From: Prevotella sp.
Lineage (GTDB): Bacteria; Bacteroidota; Bacteroidia; Bacteroidales; Bacteroidaceae
Assembly: GCA_021204565.1 (NCBI GenBank)
Contig: JAJPZE010000221.1
Span: 1-5,687, forward strand
Reading direction: 5' to 3'
DNA: 5,687 nt
The notes beneath the pieces are model-generated. The model was not told the origin of the DNA. It worked only from the letters and a program-made list of their open reading frames with translations, and did not search any database. The position numbers and the translations under genes are program-made. Positions 1 through 5,493 of this stretch are shown in pieces. Each line of letters starts with the position of its first letter. Position 1 is the first letter of the stretch.

Positions 1-834
1 GTTCTGCACCATCTGTTCGGGGAGATTTGCACTCTTCTCCGCCGACACCTTAGCGATGATTTCCTTTGCCTTAGCCACGTCTTCGGCGGTAATCCAGCCC
101 TTTGCACAGTTCGACTCCATGTGATCTTCACTGTCTACGTGCGCGGGATTGATGCCCGCTTTCTTAAGTGCCGCGTCGACCGCTTTCTGTACTTGCTCCT
201 GCTTGGTCTTCTCTACAGCCACGCGCAACTCCTCGTCGATAACTGCCTGCGGAACGTCGGACTCCTTGAGCGCAATAGGTTTCATTGCCGCCACTTGCAT
301 TGCTATGGCGTGTCCCTGCTCCGCTGCGGGTTTGTTCGTTTGCACCATCGTGCAGAGGATATTCTTGTTCATGTGGTTGTAAATCTCCACGTTGCCGCCC
401 TCGATAAAGTTGTAGCCGTCGAGCTCCATCTTTTCGCCCGAGATGCCGGAGCGGTGTTGCACGGCTGTTGCGGCGTCGTCGCCTGAAACCAATTTGAGTG
501 CCTTTACCTCGTCCAATGTCTTGCAACGTGCGGCAACAGCAGCGTCGAGTATCTCGCTGACGAGAGCGATGAAGTCCTTTCCGTTGGCGACAAAGTCGGT
601 TTCGCACATAACTGCAACCATCGCCGCGAAGTCTTCCGTCTTCTTCACAAGCACGCAACCATTCGACGTCTCGCGGTCGGAACGCTTAGCCGCAATCGCC
701 AAGCCACGCTCGCGAAGCAACTCTTTTGCTTTATCCATATTGCCCTCCGCCTCTGTGAGAGCGTTCTTCACATCAGCCAAGCCGGCGCCTGTCATAGCGC
801 GAAGCTTCTTGATGTCTTCCATTGAAACTGCCAT
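1..834 (-). CDS. tsf: Translation elongation factor Ts (EF-Ts), C-terminus cut by window edge
   Basis: EF-Ts is the cytoplasmic guanine-nucleotide exchange factor that releases GDP from EF-Tu. Reading the minus strand from an ATG at 834 gives 278 uninterrupted codons to base 1, with no stop in the window. The N-terminal UBA-like domain is clear (residues 6-43, with TGAGLADVKNAL at 15-26), followed by the conserved EF-Tu-contacting motif TDFVA at 79-83. Further on are the stretches RSGISGEKMELDGYNF and INPAHVDSEDHMESN, which I recall from Bacteroidales EF-Ts. Homologues there are about 330 residues, so roughly 50 are missing to the left. The start follows the rpsB stop by 28 bp, implying co-transcription. 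A second ATG at codon 5 is possible, but MAVSM fits the family better. There is no clear Shine-Dalgarno, only the purine-rich stretch ACGAAAAGAGAT directly upstream. Confidence 0.96.
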   Translation of the reverse strand, partial: MAVSMEDIKKLRAMTGAGLADVKNALTEAEGNMDKAKELLRERGLAIAAKRSDRETSNGCVLVKKTEDFAAMVAVMCETDFVANGKDFIALVSEILDAAVAARCKTLDEVKALKLVSGDDAATAVQHRSGISGEKMELDGYNFIEGGNVEIYNHMNKNILCTMVQTNKPAAEQGHAIAMQVAAMKPIALKESDVPQAVIDEELRVAVEKTKQEQVQKAVDAALKKAGINPAHVDSEDHMESNCAKGWITAEDVAKAKEIIAKVSAEKSANLPEQMVQN

Positions 835-862
835 ATCTCTTTTCGTCTTTGTCTTAAATTGA

Positions 863-1741
863 TTATAAAACAGATGCTTTGCTAGTCTCTGCGTCGACAA
901 TTGTTGTCTCGTCGGGTGCGGGTTCCGTTTCTGCGGGAGCCGCCGGGGCGGGAGCGCTTTCACTCTTGCGGGCTCTGCGCGTGCGCTTCGGCTTCGCTTC
1001 AAGTGTCTCCGTCTCTTCTTGTTCCTGTGCCGCTTTTTCGTCGGCTTTCTCTACCTTGCGCTCCGCAAGACCCTCTGCTATCGCCTGACAGCAAGCGGTT
1101 AAGATAACGTCGATTGCGTCTTTCGCATCGTCGTTCGACGGAATAACGAAATCTATATTGCGCGGGTCGGAATTGGTATCCACCATTGCGAAGACAGGTA
1201 TACCCAGCTTGTTAGCCTCGCGGACAGCGATATTCTCTTTCAACACATCCACAACAAAAAGCGCTGAAGGCAGACGGGTAAGGTCGACAATAGAGCCCAA
1301 GTTCTTCTCCAGCTTCGCTCTTTGGCGTGTTATCTGAAGCAACTCACGTTTATTGAGGTTCGCGTATGTGCCGTCGGTCATCATCTTGTCGATGGTCGCC
1401 ATCTTCTTTATCGTGCGGCGGATAGTGGGGAAATTGGTCAGTGTGCCGCCTGCCCAACGCTCGTTGACATACGGCATACCAACGCTTGTTGCCTTTTCGG
1501 CAATCACATCCTTCGCCTGTTTCTTCGTTGAAACGAACAGTATTTTCTTGCCCGCCTTTGCGATTTGCTTAAGCGCGTTTGCCGCTTCATCCACCTTTAC
1601 GACCGTCTTATTCAGGTCGATAATGTGGATGCCGTTCCGCTCCATAAATATATACGGAGCCATCGCGGGATTCCATTTACGGCTAAGATGACCGAAATGT
1701 GCACCCGCTTGGAGTAGTTGATCAAAATTGGTTCTTGACAT
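863..1741 (-). CDS. rpsB: 30S ribosomal protein S2 (uS2)
   Basis: S2 is a late-assembling small-subunit protein that binds 16S rRNA between head and body, near S1 where S1 exists. The 292-residue product shows the family hallmarks in order: AGAHFGHLSRKWNPAM (12-27), YIFMERNGIHIIDL (30-43), ILFVSTKKQA (67-76), NERWAGGTLTNF (93-104), LPSALFVVDV (157-166), and the PVFAMVDTNSDP and IDFVIPSNDDA segments (182-206). The core ends near residue 230. After it come about 60 residues of low-complexity sequence: acidic/Gln-rich, then a basic KPKRTRRARK patch (250-259), then Ala/Pro/Glu-rich. Bacteroidales S2 proteins commonly carry a variable tail of this kind, whose role I cannot state. The gene lies 178 bp after rpsI and 28 bp before tsf. 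The start context is A/C-rich with no Shine-Dalgarno. Confidence 0.98.
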   Translation of the reverse strand: MSRTNFDQLLQAGAHFGHLSRKWNPAMAPYIFMERNGIHIIDLNKTVVKVDEAANALKQIAKAGKKILFVSTKKQAKDVIAEKATSVGMPYVNERWAGGTLTNFPTIRRTIKKMATIDKMMTDGTYANLNKRELLQITRQRAKLEKNLGSIVDLTRLPSALFVVDVLKENIAVREANKLGIPVFAMVDTNSDPRNIDFVIPSNDDAKDAIDVILTACCQAIAEGLAERKVEKADEKAAQEQEETETLEAKPKRTRRARKSESAPAPAAPAETEPAPDETTIVDAETSKASVL

Positions 1742-1793
1742 TTTGTGTGTAGTTTTCTTCTTTGTTTACATTCCGTTTAATTCATTTTATCAG

Positions 1794-1875
1794 TCCGCAT
1801 CTATGTGCGGAAACCTTAGCGAACCAGCCGGCGGGTAGCTCGAAACGCAAAATGTATCGTTCGGGATCCTGCCGG
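1794..1875 (-). promoter_or_regulatory. Possible structured leader in the rpsI-rpsB spacer
   Basis: The 178-bp gap between rpsI and rpsB is much larger than the other gaps in the operon and holds two potential stem-loops. In the mRNA direction the first pairs 1871-1875 with 1828-1832 (CCGGC/GCCGG). It continues with two more pairs (1868-1869 with 1834-1835) across a mismatch, and is capped by CGAACG (1858-1863) pairing with CGUUUCG (1841-1847) with one bulged base. The second is a perfect 6-bp stem, UCCGCA/UGCGGA, at 1794-1799 and 1806-1811 with a 6-nt loop. No U-run follows either, so they do not look like intrinsic terminators. S2 represses its own rpsB-tsf mRNA in Escherichia coli, so a similar role here is plausible but inferred. 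I found no full-match promoter in the gap. Confidence 0.35.
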
Positions 1876-1919
1876 TTTGGATACTAAACTATGCCGCCGA
1901 TATGTACGCCATATACATA

Positions 1920-2306
1920 TTAACGCTTGGAGAATTGGAAGCGCTTGCGAGCCTTCGGCTGACCTGACTTCTTGCGCTCTACGGCACGCGGGTCGCGGGT
2001 AAGGAAACCTTTGTCTTTGAGAGCTTTCTTGTCTTCGGCGTTTACTTTGACCAACGCGCGTGCAATCGCCATACGTAATGCTTGGCTCTGTCCGGTGAAG
2101 CCGCCTCCGTCCAAGTTCGCTTTAATGTCGTACTTCCCCTCTACGCCGAGCGTCGCAAGCGGCTGCTTAACGACATACTGGAGTATTGCCGACGGGAAAT
2201 ATTTGGTTATGTCGAGCTTGTTGATAGTTATCTTTCCGCTCCCCTCCGACAGATAAACACGTGCAATCGCGCTCTTGCGCCGCCCTGTTGCATTTATATA
2301 TTCCAT
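1920..2306 (-). CDS. rpsI: 30S ribosomal protein S9 (uS9)
   Basis: S9 sits in the head of the small subunit, and its extended C-terminal tail reaches toward the P-site tRNA. The 128-residue product is full length for the family. It starts with INATGRRKSAIARV (4-17), carries the S9 signature GGGFTGQSQALRMAIARAL (67-85), and ends in the basic tail from RDPR (104-107) through the terminal KRFQFSKR, including the penultimate Lys and final Arg typical of S9. The ATG lies 14 bp after the rplM stop, the classic L13-S9 pairing, so the two are almost certainly translated from one mRNA. The region before the start (ACGGTGATTAAATT) has no Shine-Dalgarno match. Nothing is unusual in length or key residues. 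Confidence 0.98.
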   Translation of the reverse strand: MEYINATGRRKSAIARVYLSEGSGKITINKLDITKYFPSAILQYVVKQPLATLGVEGKYDIKANLDGGGFTGQSQALRMAIARALVKVNAEDKKALKDKGFLTRDPRAVERKKSGQPKARKRFQFSKR

Positions 2307-2320
2307 AATTTAATCACCGT

Positions 2321-2782
2321 TTATTTTAACAGATTAATGTCTATTGCCTGCGGCTTTTGAGCTTCGTGTGTGTGCTCCGGACCGTCGTATATATACAGAT
2401 GTGTGAGCATCAGCCGCCCGAGACGACCCTTGGGCAACATCCCTTTAACCGCATGGCGGAGTATCTTGTCCGACCCGTTTGTGCGCGTGCGGAGACGGGC
2501 GGGGTTGGTAAAGCGTTGACCTCCCGGATAACCCGTATAGCGGATATACTGCTTGTCGGTCTCTTTCTTGCCCGTGAAGACCACCTTCTCAGCATTAACA
2601 ATTATAACATAATCGCCGCAATCAATATGAGGCGTGAATGTCGGCTTGTATTTTCCGCGAAGCAATTTTGCCACTTTCGAAGCAAGACGACCCACTATCT
2701 GGTCGGTCGCATCCACCACAAGCCACTCTTTCCGTGCGTCTTCTTTACGCAGGGAAAAAGTCTTGTAACTTAAAGTATTCAT
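2321..2782 (-). CDS. rplM: 50S ribosomal protein L13 (uL13)
   Basis: L13 is an early-assembling large-subunit protein that binds 23S rRNA. The 153-residue product matches the usual Bacteroidales length and is highly conserved along its whole length. Landmarks are WLVVDATDQIVGRLAS (20-35), LRGKYKPTF (41-49), CGDYVIIVNAEKVVFTGKK (55-73), YTGYPGG (82-88), and the signature segment AVKGMLPKGRLGR (111-123), followed by LYIYDGPEHTHEAQKP. It is the first gene of the r-protein operon, with rpsI 14 bp downstream. The start at 2782 is preceded by an A-rich tract without a Shine-Dalgarno sequence, and further upstream by a long leader that may be regulatory. An overlapping 82-codon frame crosses the start region but looks non-coding. 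Confidence 0.98.
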   Translation of the reverse strand: MNTLSYKTFSLRKEDARKEWLVVDATDQIVGRLASKVAKLLRGKYKPTFTPHIDCGDYVIIVNAEKVVFTGKKETDKQYIRYTGYPGGQRFTNPARLRTRTNGSDKILRHAVKGMLPKGRLGRLMLTHLYIYDGPEHTHEAQKPQAIDINLLK

Positions 2783-2806
2783 TTCGTTTTCGTTTCGTTT
2801 CTTCGG
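2783..2806 (-). promoter_or_regulatory. A-rich translation initiation region of rplM
   Basis: Directly before the rplM ATG the mRNA contains three overlapping copies of an ACGAAA-like unit and no U for more than 20 nt. It has no GGAGG-like sequence. Such a tract should be single-stranded, and A-rich upstream regions are the usual initiation signal in Bacteroidota, whose ribosomes make little use of Shine-Dalgarno pairing. The tract is seen directly; its role is inferred from that known biology. Confidence 0.5.
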
Positions 2807-2874
2807 ACTCGAGCGTCCCGTACTTAGAATTAATACACCTAACCTCGACGGACATTACACCCCACCCTCCACGC

Positions 2875-2912
2875 CTTTTCCGCTCTTTCGAGCGGGGCGC
2901 GACGCGGAAAAG
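2875..2912 (-). other. Hairpin with two mutually exclusive folds in the rplM leader
   Basis: In the mRNA direction, CUUUUCCGC (2904-2912) can pair perfectly over 9 bp with GCGGAAAAG (2875-2883), enclosing 20 nt. Within the same segment CCGCUC-GAAA-GAGCGG (2880-2895) forms a perfect 6-bp hairpin closed by a GAAA tetraloop. The two share bases 2880-2883, so the full forms cannot coexist. A compromise keeps the tetraloop hairpin and pairs only the flanking CUUUU with AAAAG. No U-run follows the structure, so it is not a typical intrinsic terminator. Confidence 0.5.
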
Positions 2913-3078
2913 AACATCCGTTTGTTGTGTCCTTGGCGGCGATTCCCTAACCACTACGTCCGAACCATATAAGGCGCAGCTATTAACACGCACGGCTGTG
3001 AGTTACGTTAGTCTTTTAACTCTTAACAGCGCTACCCACGGGGCTCTAAGACTTCCCCGATTTTGTCGAAACACGGTG

Positions 3079-3107
3079 CAAAAGTAGCTATTAAGCGTTA
3101 TTTACAA
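3079..3107 (-). promoter_or_regulatory. Bacteroidota-type promoter for the rplM operon
   Basis: On the minus strand TACTTTTG (3086-3079) matches the Bacteroidota -7 consensus TAnnTTTG at every fixed position. A TTG at 3107-3105 lies 18 nt upstream as the -33 element; the usual spacing is about 19-21 nt, so it is slightly short. The site lies about 100 bp after the tamL stop and about 290 bp before rplM, in an AT-rich stretch. It implies a transcription start near 3073 and transcription of the r-protein operon independent of tamL. Confidence 0.6.
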
Positions 3108-3205
3108 CAGAAATATCCCCTCAAAACAGATGTTTTTAGTTATATTTACCTACTTTTTGATATTATTAACTTACAATGTTATTCGTCCCCTTTCTGATGT
3201 GTGGG
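3108..3205 (-). other. AT-rich spacer between tamL and the rplM promoter
   Basis: This stretch of about 100 bp separates the tamL stop codon from the -33 element. It is noticeably richer in A and T than the flanking genes. I see no reading frame, no convincing terminator hairpin and no repeat in it. It may serve as an upstream element for the rplM promoter, which would be inference from composition only. How tamL transcription ends is not evident. Confidence 0.4.
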
Positions 3206-5362
3206 TTAGAAGGGCAAGCCGACGGCGAAGTGCACGGCAAGGTCGCGGTCGAGTTTGGGATGATAAATCGGGAAATGCTCCCGCCGGGTGGTGTAATCCG
3301 GGTTTATGGCTTTCATTCCGAAGTCGAAGCGGAGAATGAAGTACCCTAAATACAGCCGTATGCCCAATCCGTACGAAGCCGCAAGTTGCTTGTAAAATTC
3401 GTTCAGACGGAACTGCCCGCCCGCTTGATCGGCATAATTACGTATTGTCCATATATTTCCCGCGTCGATGAACGCCGCTCCGTGAAATTTCCAAAACAAC
3501 TTCGTGCGGTATTCGGCGTTAAGGTCGAGACGTATGTCGCCTGTCTGATTGATGAAGTCGATACGTCCGTCGGCGCCGTGAAAACTGCCCGGTCCGAGAC
3601 TACGGACGCTCCATCCGCGCACCGAATTGGCACCGCCCGCGAAGTATCTCTTCTCGAAAGGCAGTATCGTGCTGTTGCCGTAAGGATATGCGATGCCTAT
3701 GGCGCCGTGTAGGGCAAGCGAGTTGTTCTCGTCGAATACGAAGTTGCGGGTATACTCGACATCCCCTTTAACATATTGCGCGTATGCGATACGGAAGAAT
3801 GTATATTGGTTATTGTCGTTTCGGGGGAAATGTGTTGCTTTGGCGAGGGCGTGGAGCAGGTTGCCGGAAGTCTCGATATTGGCGCGAAAGGCGTAGTCTT
3901 TACGGCTTAACGACAGCCCCAGACCGATCTTCATGATGAACAAGTCTTCGTAATTATAGCGCAGTATTGCGTTGCGGCTGTCGTTGTTTTCCAAATAATC
4001 TTCGCGGAACGTTGCCGATATCCACGGCATGTAGATATAGTTCAAATCGAGCAAATCGAAACGCCAGACCGTCCCTTTCGCCGCATTCGACCAACGGTAA
4101 CGCCACGCTACGGAGAAGAGACGGCGGTGAAATTCGGGGCGGTTTTGCAGGTTGTATGCCAAGGCTAACTCCGTTGTATGGCTGTTCAAAGCCGCCGGCT
4201 CACGACGGTGCGCCTTTGCATAAGGGATGAGGAAGCGGGGGAAGGTTAGCTTGGTCTCAATGCCATACTCCTGATAATCCTGATCCTTATATCCTTCGAG
4301 CCCGCGTATTGCTTCGTATGCCGCGCGCCCCTCTATGGTCAGCAGTTCGCTGCCTCGGAAGAGGTTGTTGTTCTCATAAGCAAGAATGAGCGCCGCGCCG
4401 AAGTCCCCCGCCGTATTAGTTCCTTCGGGCTGAATGGATAGCGACGAAGGCTTGTTGGTTGTTATCTGTATGTCGCAGTCTAAGAGTGTGCTGTCGGCTT
4501 CTTCCGTAAACGATACAATGGTCGAGCGGACCGCGCCTAAGCGGGCGAAGTTATTATACGTCCGTCGGAGTGCGGAAGAGGAATACGGGTCGCCGGGACG
4601 GAACGCGATGTTGTTTGTTATTACTTTCCGGCGGAGATGAACCTGCCCGCCGTCCGTCGCATGATAGCTGATATTGCGGATGCGATACAAGGGGTGGGGC
4701 GTGTAGGCAGCCTCGCGTGTAGGGCGGTATTTGTGCAACGCCATCTCTACGTCTACGCCGGTACTCGCCTCGAGCGTGTCAATGGTGAAGTCGATATAAT
4801 CCTTATTAAACCGCCAGTAGCCGTTGTCCGTAAGGAACGTAGTAATGCGGTTGCGCATATCGTTGAGGGTGTAGACCGAGAACGGCTTGCCGGGGCGTAG
4901 AGGGTCGAATCTGTTTGCGTCTAACGCTAAAAGGCTGTCGATGCGCTCGTCCTCTATATTAGTGGCGAAACTCCTTATATAATAAGGAGAGCCGGGAGAG
5001 ACGACGTATCGGACGTGAAGGCGTGTGCCCTTAGCCGTGTTATCGATAGCGACGCGGGCATTGAGATACCCGGCGTTACGCACCGCCTGCTCAATATCGT
5101 CGCACGTCTGACGGGCCGCCAAGCTGTCGTATACGACCGGTTTTGCTCCGGGCTTACGGATGAAAGAGAATAGTTTCGTGTTCGGCTTTTGGCGGATGTA
5201 CTCCGCAAGCGGAGCGGTGTCGATAGCTCTATCCGCGCAATAGACCGTCGCACGCTCTACCGTGTAAGAACCTGCCGGCAACTCCCCCGTCGAGGCACAT
5301 CCCGTAAGGAGCGACACGATAGCGACGACGCCAACGACTCTTGCATCCCGAATAAAGCTCAT
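3206..5362 (-). CDS. tamL: TamL-like Omp85-family outer-membrane lipoprotein
   Basis: The protein probably belongs to the translocation and assembly module, which inserts certain beta-barrel proteins into the outer membrane. TamL is the lipidated TamA relative of Bacteroidota and works with TamB. From the ATG at 5362 it has 718 residues. A signal peptide ends in the lipobox LTGC, with the lipidated Cys at 22. Three POTRA-like units follow at about 33-121, 127-209 and 225-301. The linker TNKPSSLSIQPEGTNTAGD begins near residue 302 and leads into a barrel of alternating aromatic strands to the C-terminal Phe. The Omp85 motif VRGW is at 581-584, and AAFIDAGNIW (about 629-638) is also typical. 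The frame opens 42 bases earlier, at 5404, but that start would place 14 polar residues before the signal peptide and lies upstream of the predicted promoter's -7 box. A more general BamA/TamA paralogue cannot be excluded. tamB is not in the window. Confidence 0.85.
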   Translation of the reverse strand: MSFIRDARVVGVVAIVSLLTGCASTGELPAGSYTVERATVYCADRAIDTAPLAEYIRQKPNTKLFSFIRKPGAKPVVYDSLAARQTCDDIEQAVRNAGYLNARVAIDNTAKGTRLHVRYVVSPGSPYYIRSFATNIEDERIDSLLALDANRFDPLRPGKPFSVYTLNDMRNRITTFLTDNGYWRFNKDYIDFTIDTLEASTGVDVEMALHKYRPTREAAYTPHPLYRIRNISYHATDGGQVHLRRKVITNNIAFRPGDPYSSSALRRTYNNFARLGAVRSTIVSFTEEADSTLLDCDIQITTNKPSSLSIQPEGTNTAGDFGAALILAYENNNLFRGSELLTIEGRAAYEAIRGLEGYKDQDYQEYGIETKLTFPRFLIPYAKAHRREPAALNSHTTELALAYNLQNRPEFHRRLFSVAWRYRWSNAAKGTVWRFDLLDLNYIYMPWISATFREDYLENNDSRNAILRYNYEDLFIMKIGLGLSLSRKDYAFRANIETSGNLLHALAKATHFPRNDNNQYTFFRIAYAQYVKGDVEYTRNFVFDENNSLALHGAIGIAYPYGNSTILPFEKRYFAGGANSVRGWSVRSLGPGSFHGADGRIDFINQTGDIRLDLNAEYRTKLFWKFHGAAFIDAGNIWTIRNYADQAGGQFRLNEFYKQLAASYGLGIRLYLGYFILRFDFGMKAINPDYTTRREHFPIYHPKLDRDLAVHFAVGLPF

Positions 5363-5368
5363 AGATTG

Positions 5369-5401
5369 CAAATGTAGTATTAATTTGTGTTTATGTTGCA
5401 A
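5369..5401 (-). promoter_or_regulatory. Candidate tamL promoter very close to the start codon
   Basis: On the minus strand TACATTTG (5376-5369) matches the -7 consensus TAnnTTTG at all fixed positions. A TTG at 5401-5399, within the palindrome GTTGCAAC (5395-5402), lies 22 nt upstream, one nt above the usual range. Transcription would start at about 5363-5366, leaving only a few nucleotides before the ATG at 5362, so the mRNA would be nearly leaderless. The match is seen directly; its use as a promoter is inferred. Confidence 0.45.
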
Positions 5402-5423
5402 CAAAACCTCGTTTTCTTCGTTC

Positions 5424-5492
5424 TTGTCTTAGGCGGTTTCACGGGCGGATAAACGGAATAATCAAGCTAATAACTACACAGCTTTAAGACAA
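5424..5492. repeat. 8-bp inverted repeat in the divergent intergenic region
   Basis: TTGTCTTA at 5424-5431 is repeated as its exact reverse complement TAAGACAA at 5485-5492, with 53 bp between. The right arm ends one base before the ATG of the plus-strand gene. It could be an operator or a chance match; an 8-bp match within a region this size is not rare. No full-match promoter for the plus-strand gene was found between 5405 and 5493. Confidence 0.25.
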
Positions 5493-5493
5493 T

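Larger units (their letters stand above)
2783..3073 (-). promoter_or_regulatory. Long structured 5' leader of the rplM-rpsI operon (candidate r-protein leader)
   Basis: If the promoter at 3079-3107 is correct, the rplM mRNA starts near 3073 and carries about 290 untranslated nt. In RNA order three hairpins can form. Hairpin A pairs CGGGG (3055-3059) with CCCCG (3039-3043). Hairpin B pairs GCUGU (3026-3030) with ACAGC (2995-2999) and GAGUUA (3017-3022) with UAACUC (3000-3005), leaving a 3-nt bulge and an 11-nt loop. Hairpin C lies at 2875-2912 and can fold in two ways. No credible short gene is visible in this stretch. Autogenous control by L13 through its own mRNA is known in other phyla, and I recall that L13-leader motifs have also been proposed for Bacteroidia, without being able to confirm a match here. 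Function is therefore inferred; the base-pairing potential is directly visible. Confidence 0.55.

Noticed and set aside
164..658. Long minus-strand frame inside tsf
   Set aside because: It is the frame-shifted shadow of EF-Ts; the Arg-rich, low-complexity translation is typical of an off-frame reading.
443..862. Plus-strand frame antisense to tsf
   Set aside because: Mirror of the tsf reading frame; Ser/Ala-rich translation without motifs.
1850..1857. Possible internal promoter for rpsB (TACATTTT, and TAGTTTAG near 1887)
   Set aside because: Each has one mismatch to TAnnTTTG and neither has a TTG at the right distance upstream.
2875..2912. Intrinsic terminator reading of the leader hairpin
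   Set aside because: The 3' arm ends in AAAAG followed by a G-rich stretch, with no U-run in the mRNA direction.
2745..2993. 82-codon minus-strand frame overlapping the rplM start
   Set aside because: Its composition is Arg/Ser-rich and unlike any protein I know, it overlaps the conserved rplM N-terminus in another frame, and it covers the structured leader.
2638..3087. 149-codon plus-strand frame antisense to rplM and its leader
   Set aside because: About a third of it is antisense to the well-supported L13 gene, and no family resemblance or start signal is seen.
5363..5404. Longer tamL form starting at the ATG at 5404
   Set aside because: It adds 14 polar/basic residues before an otherwise complete lipoprotein signal peptide, and the best -7 promoter box lies inside this extension.
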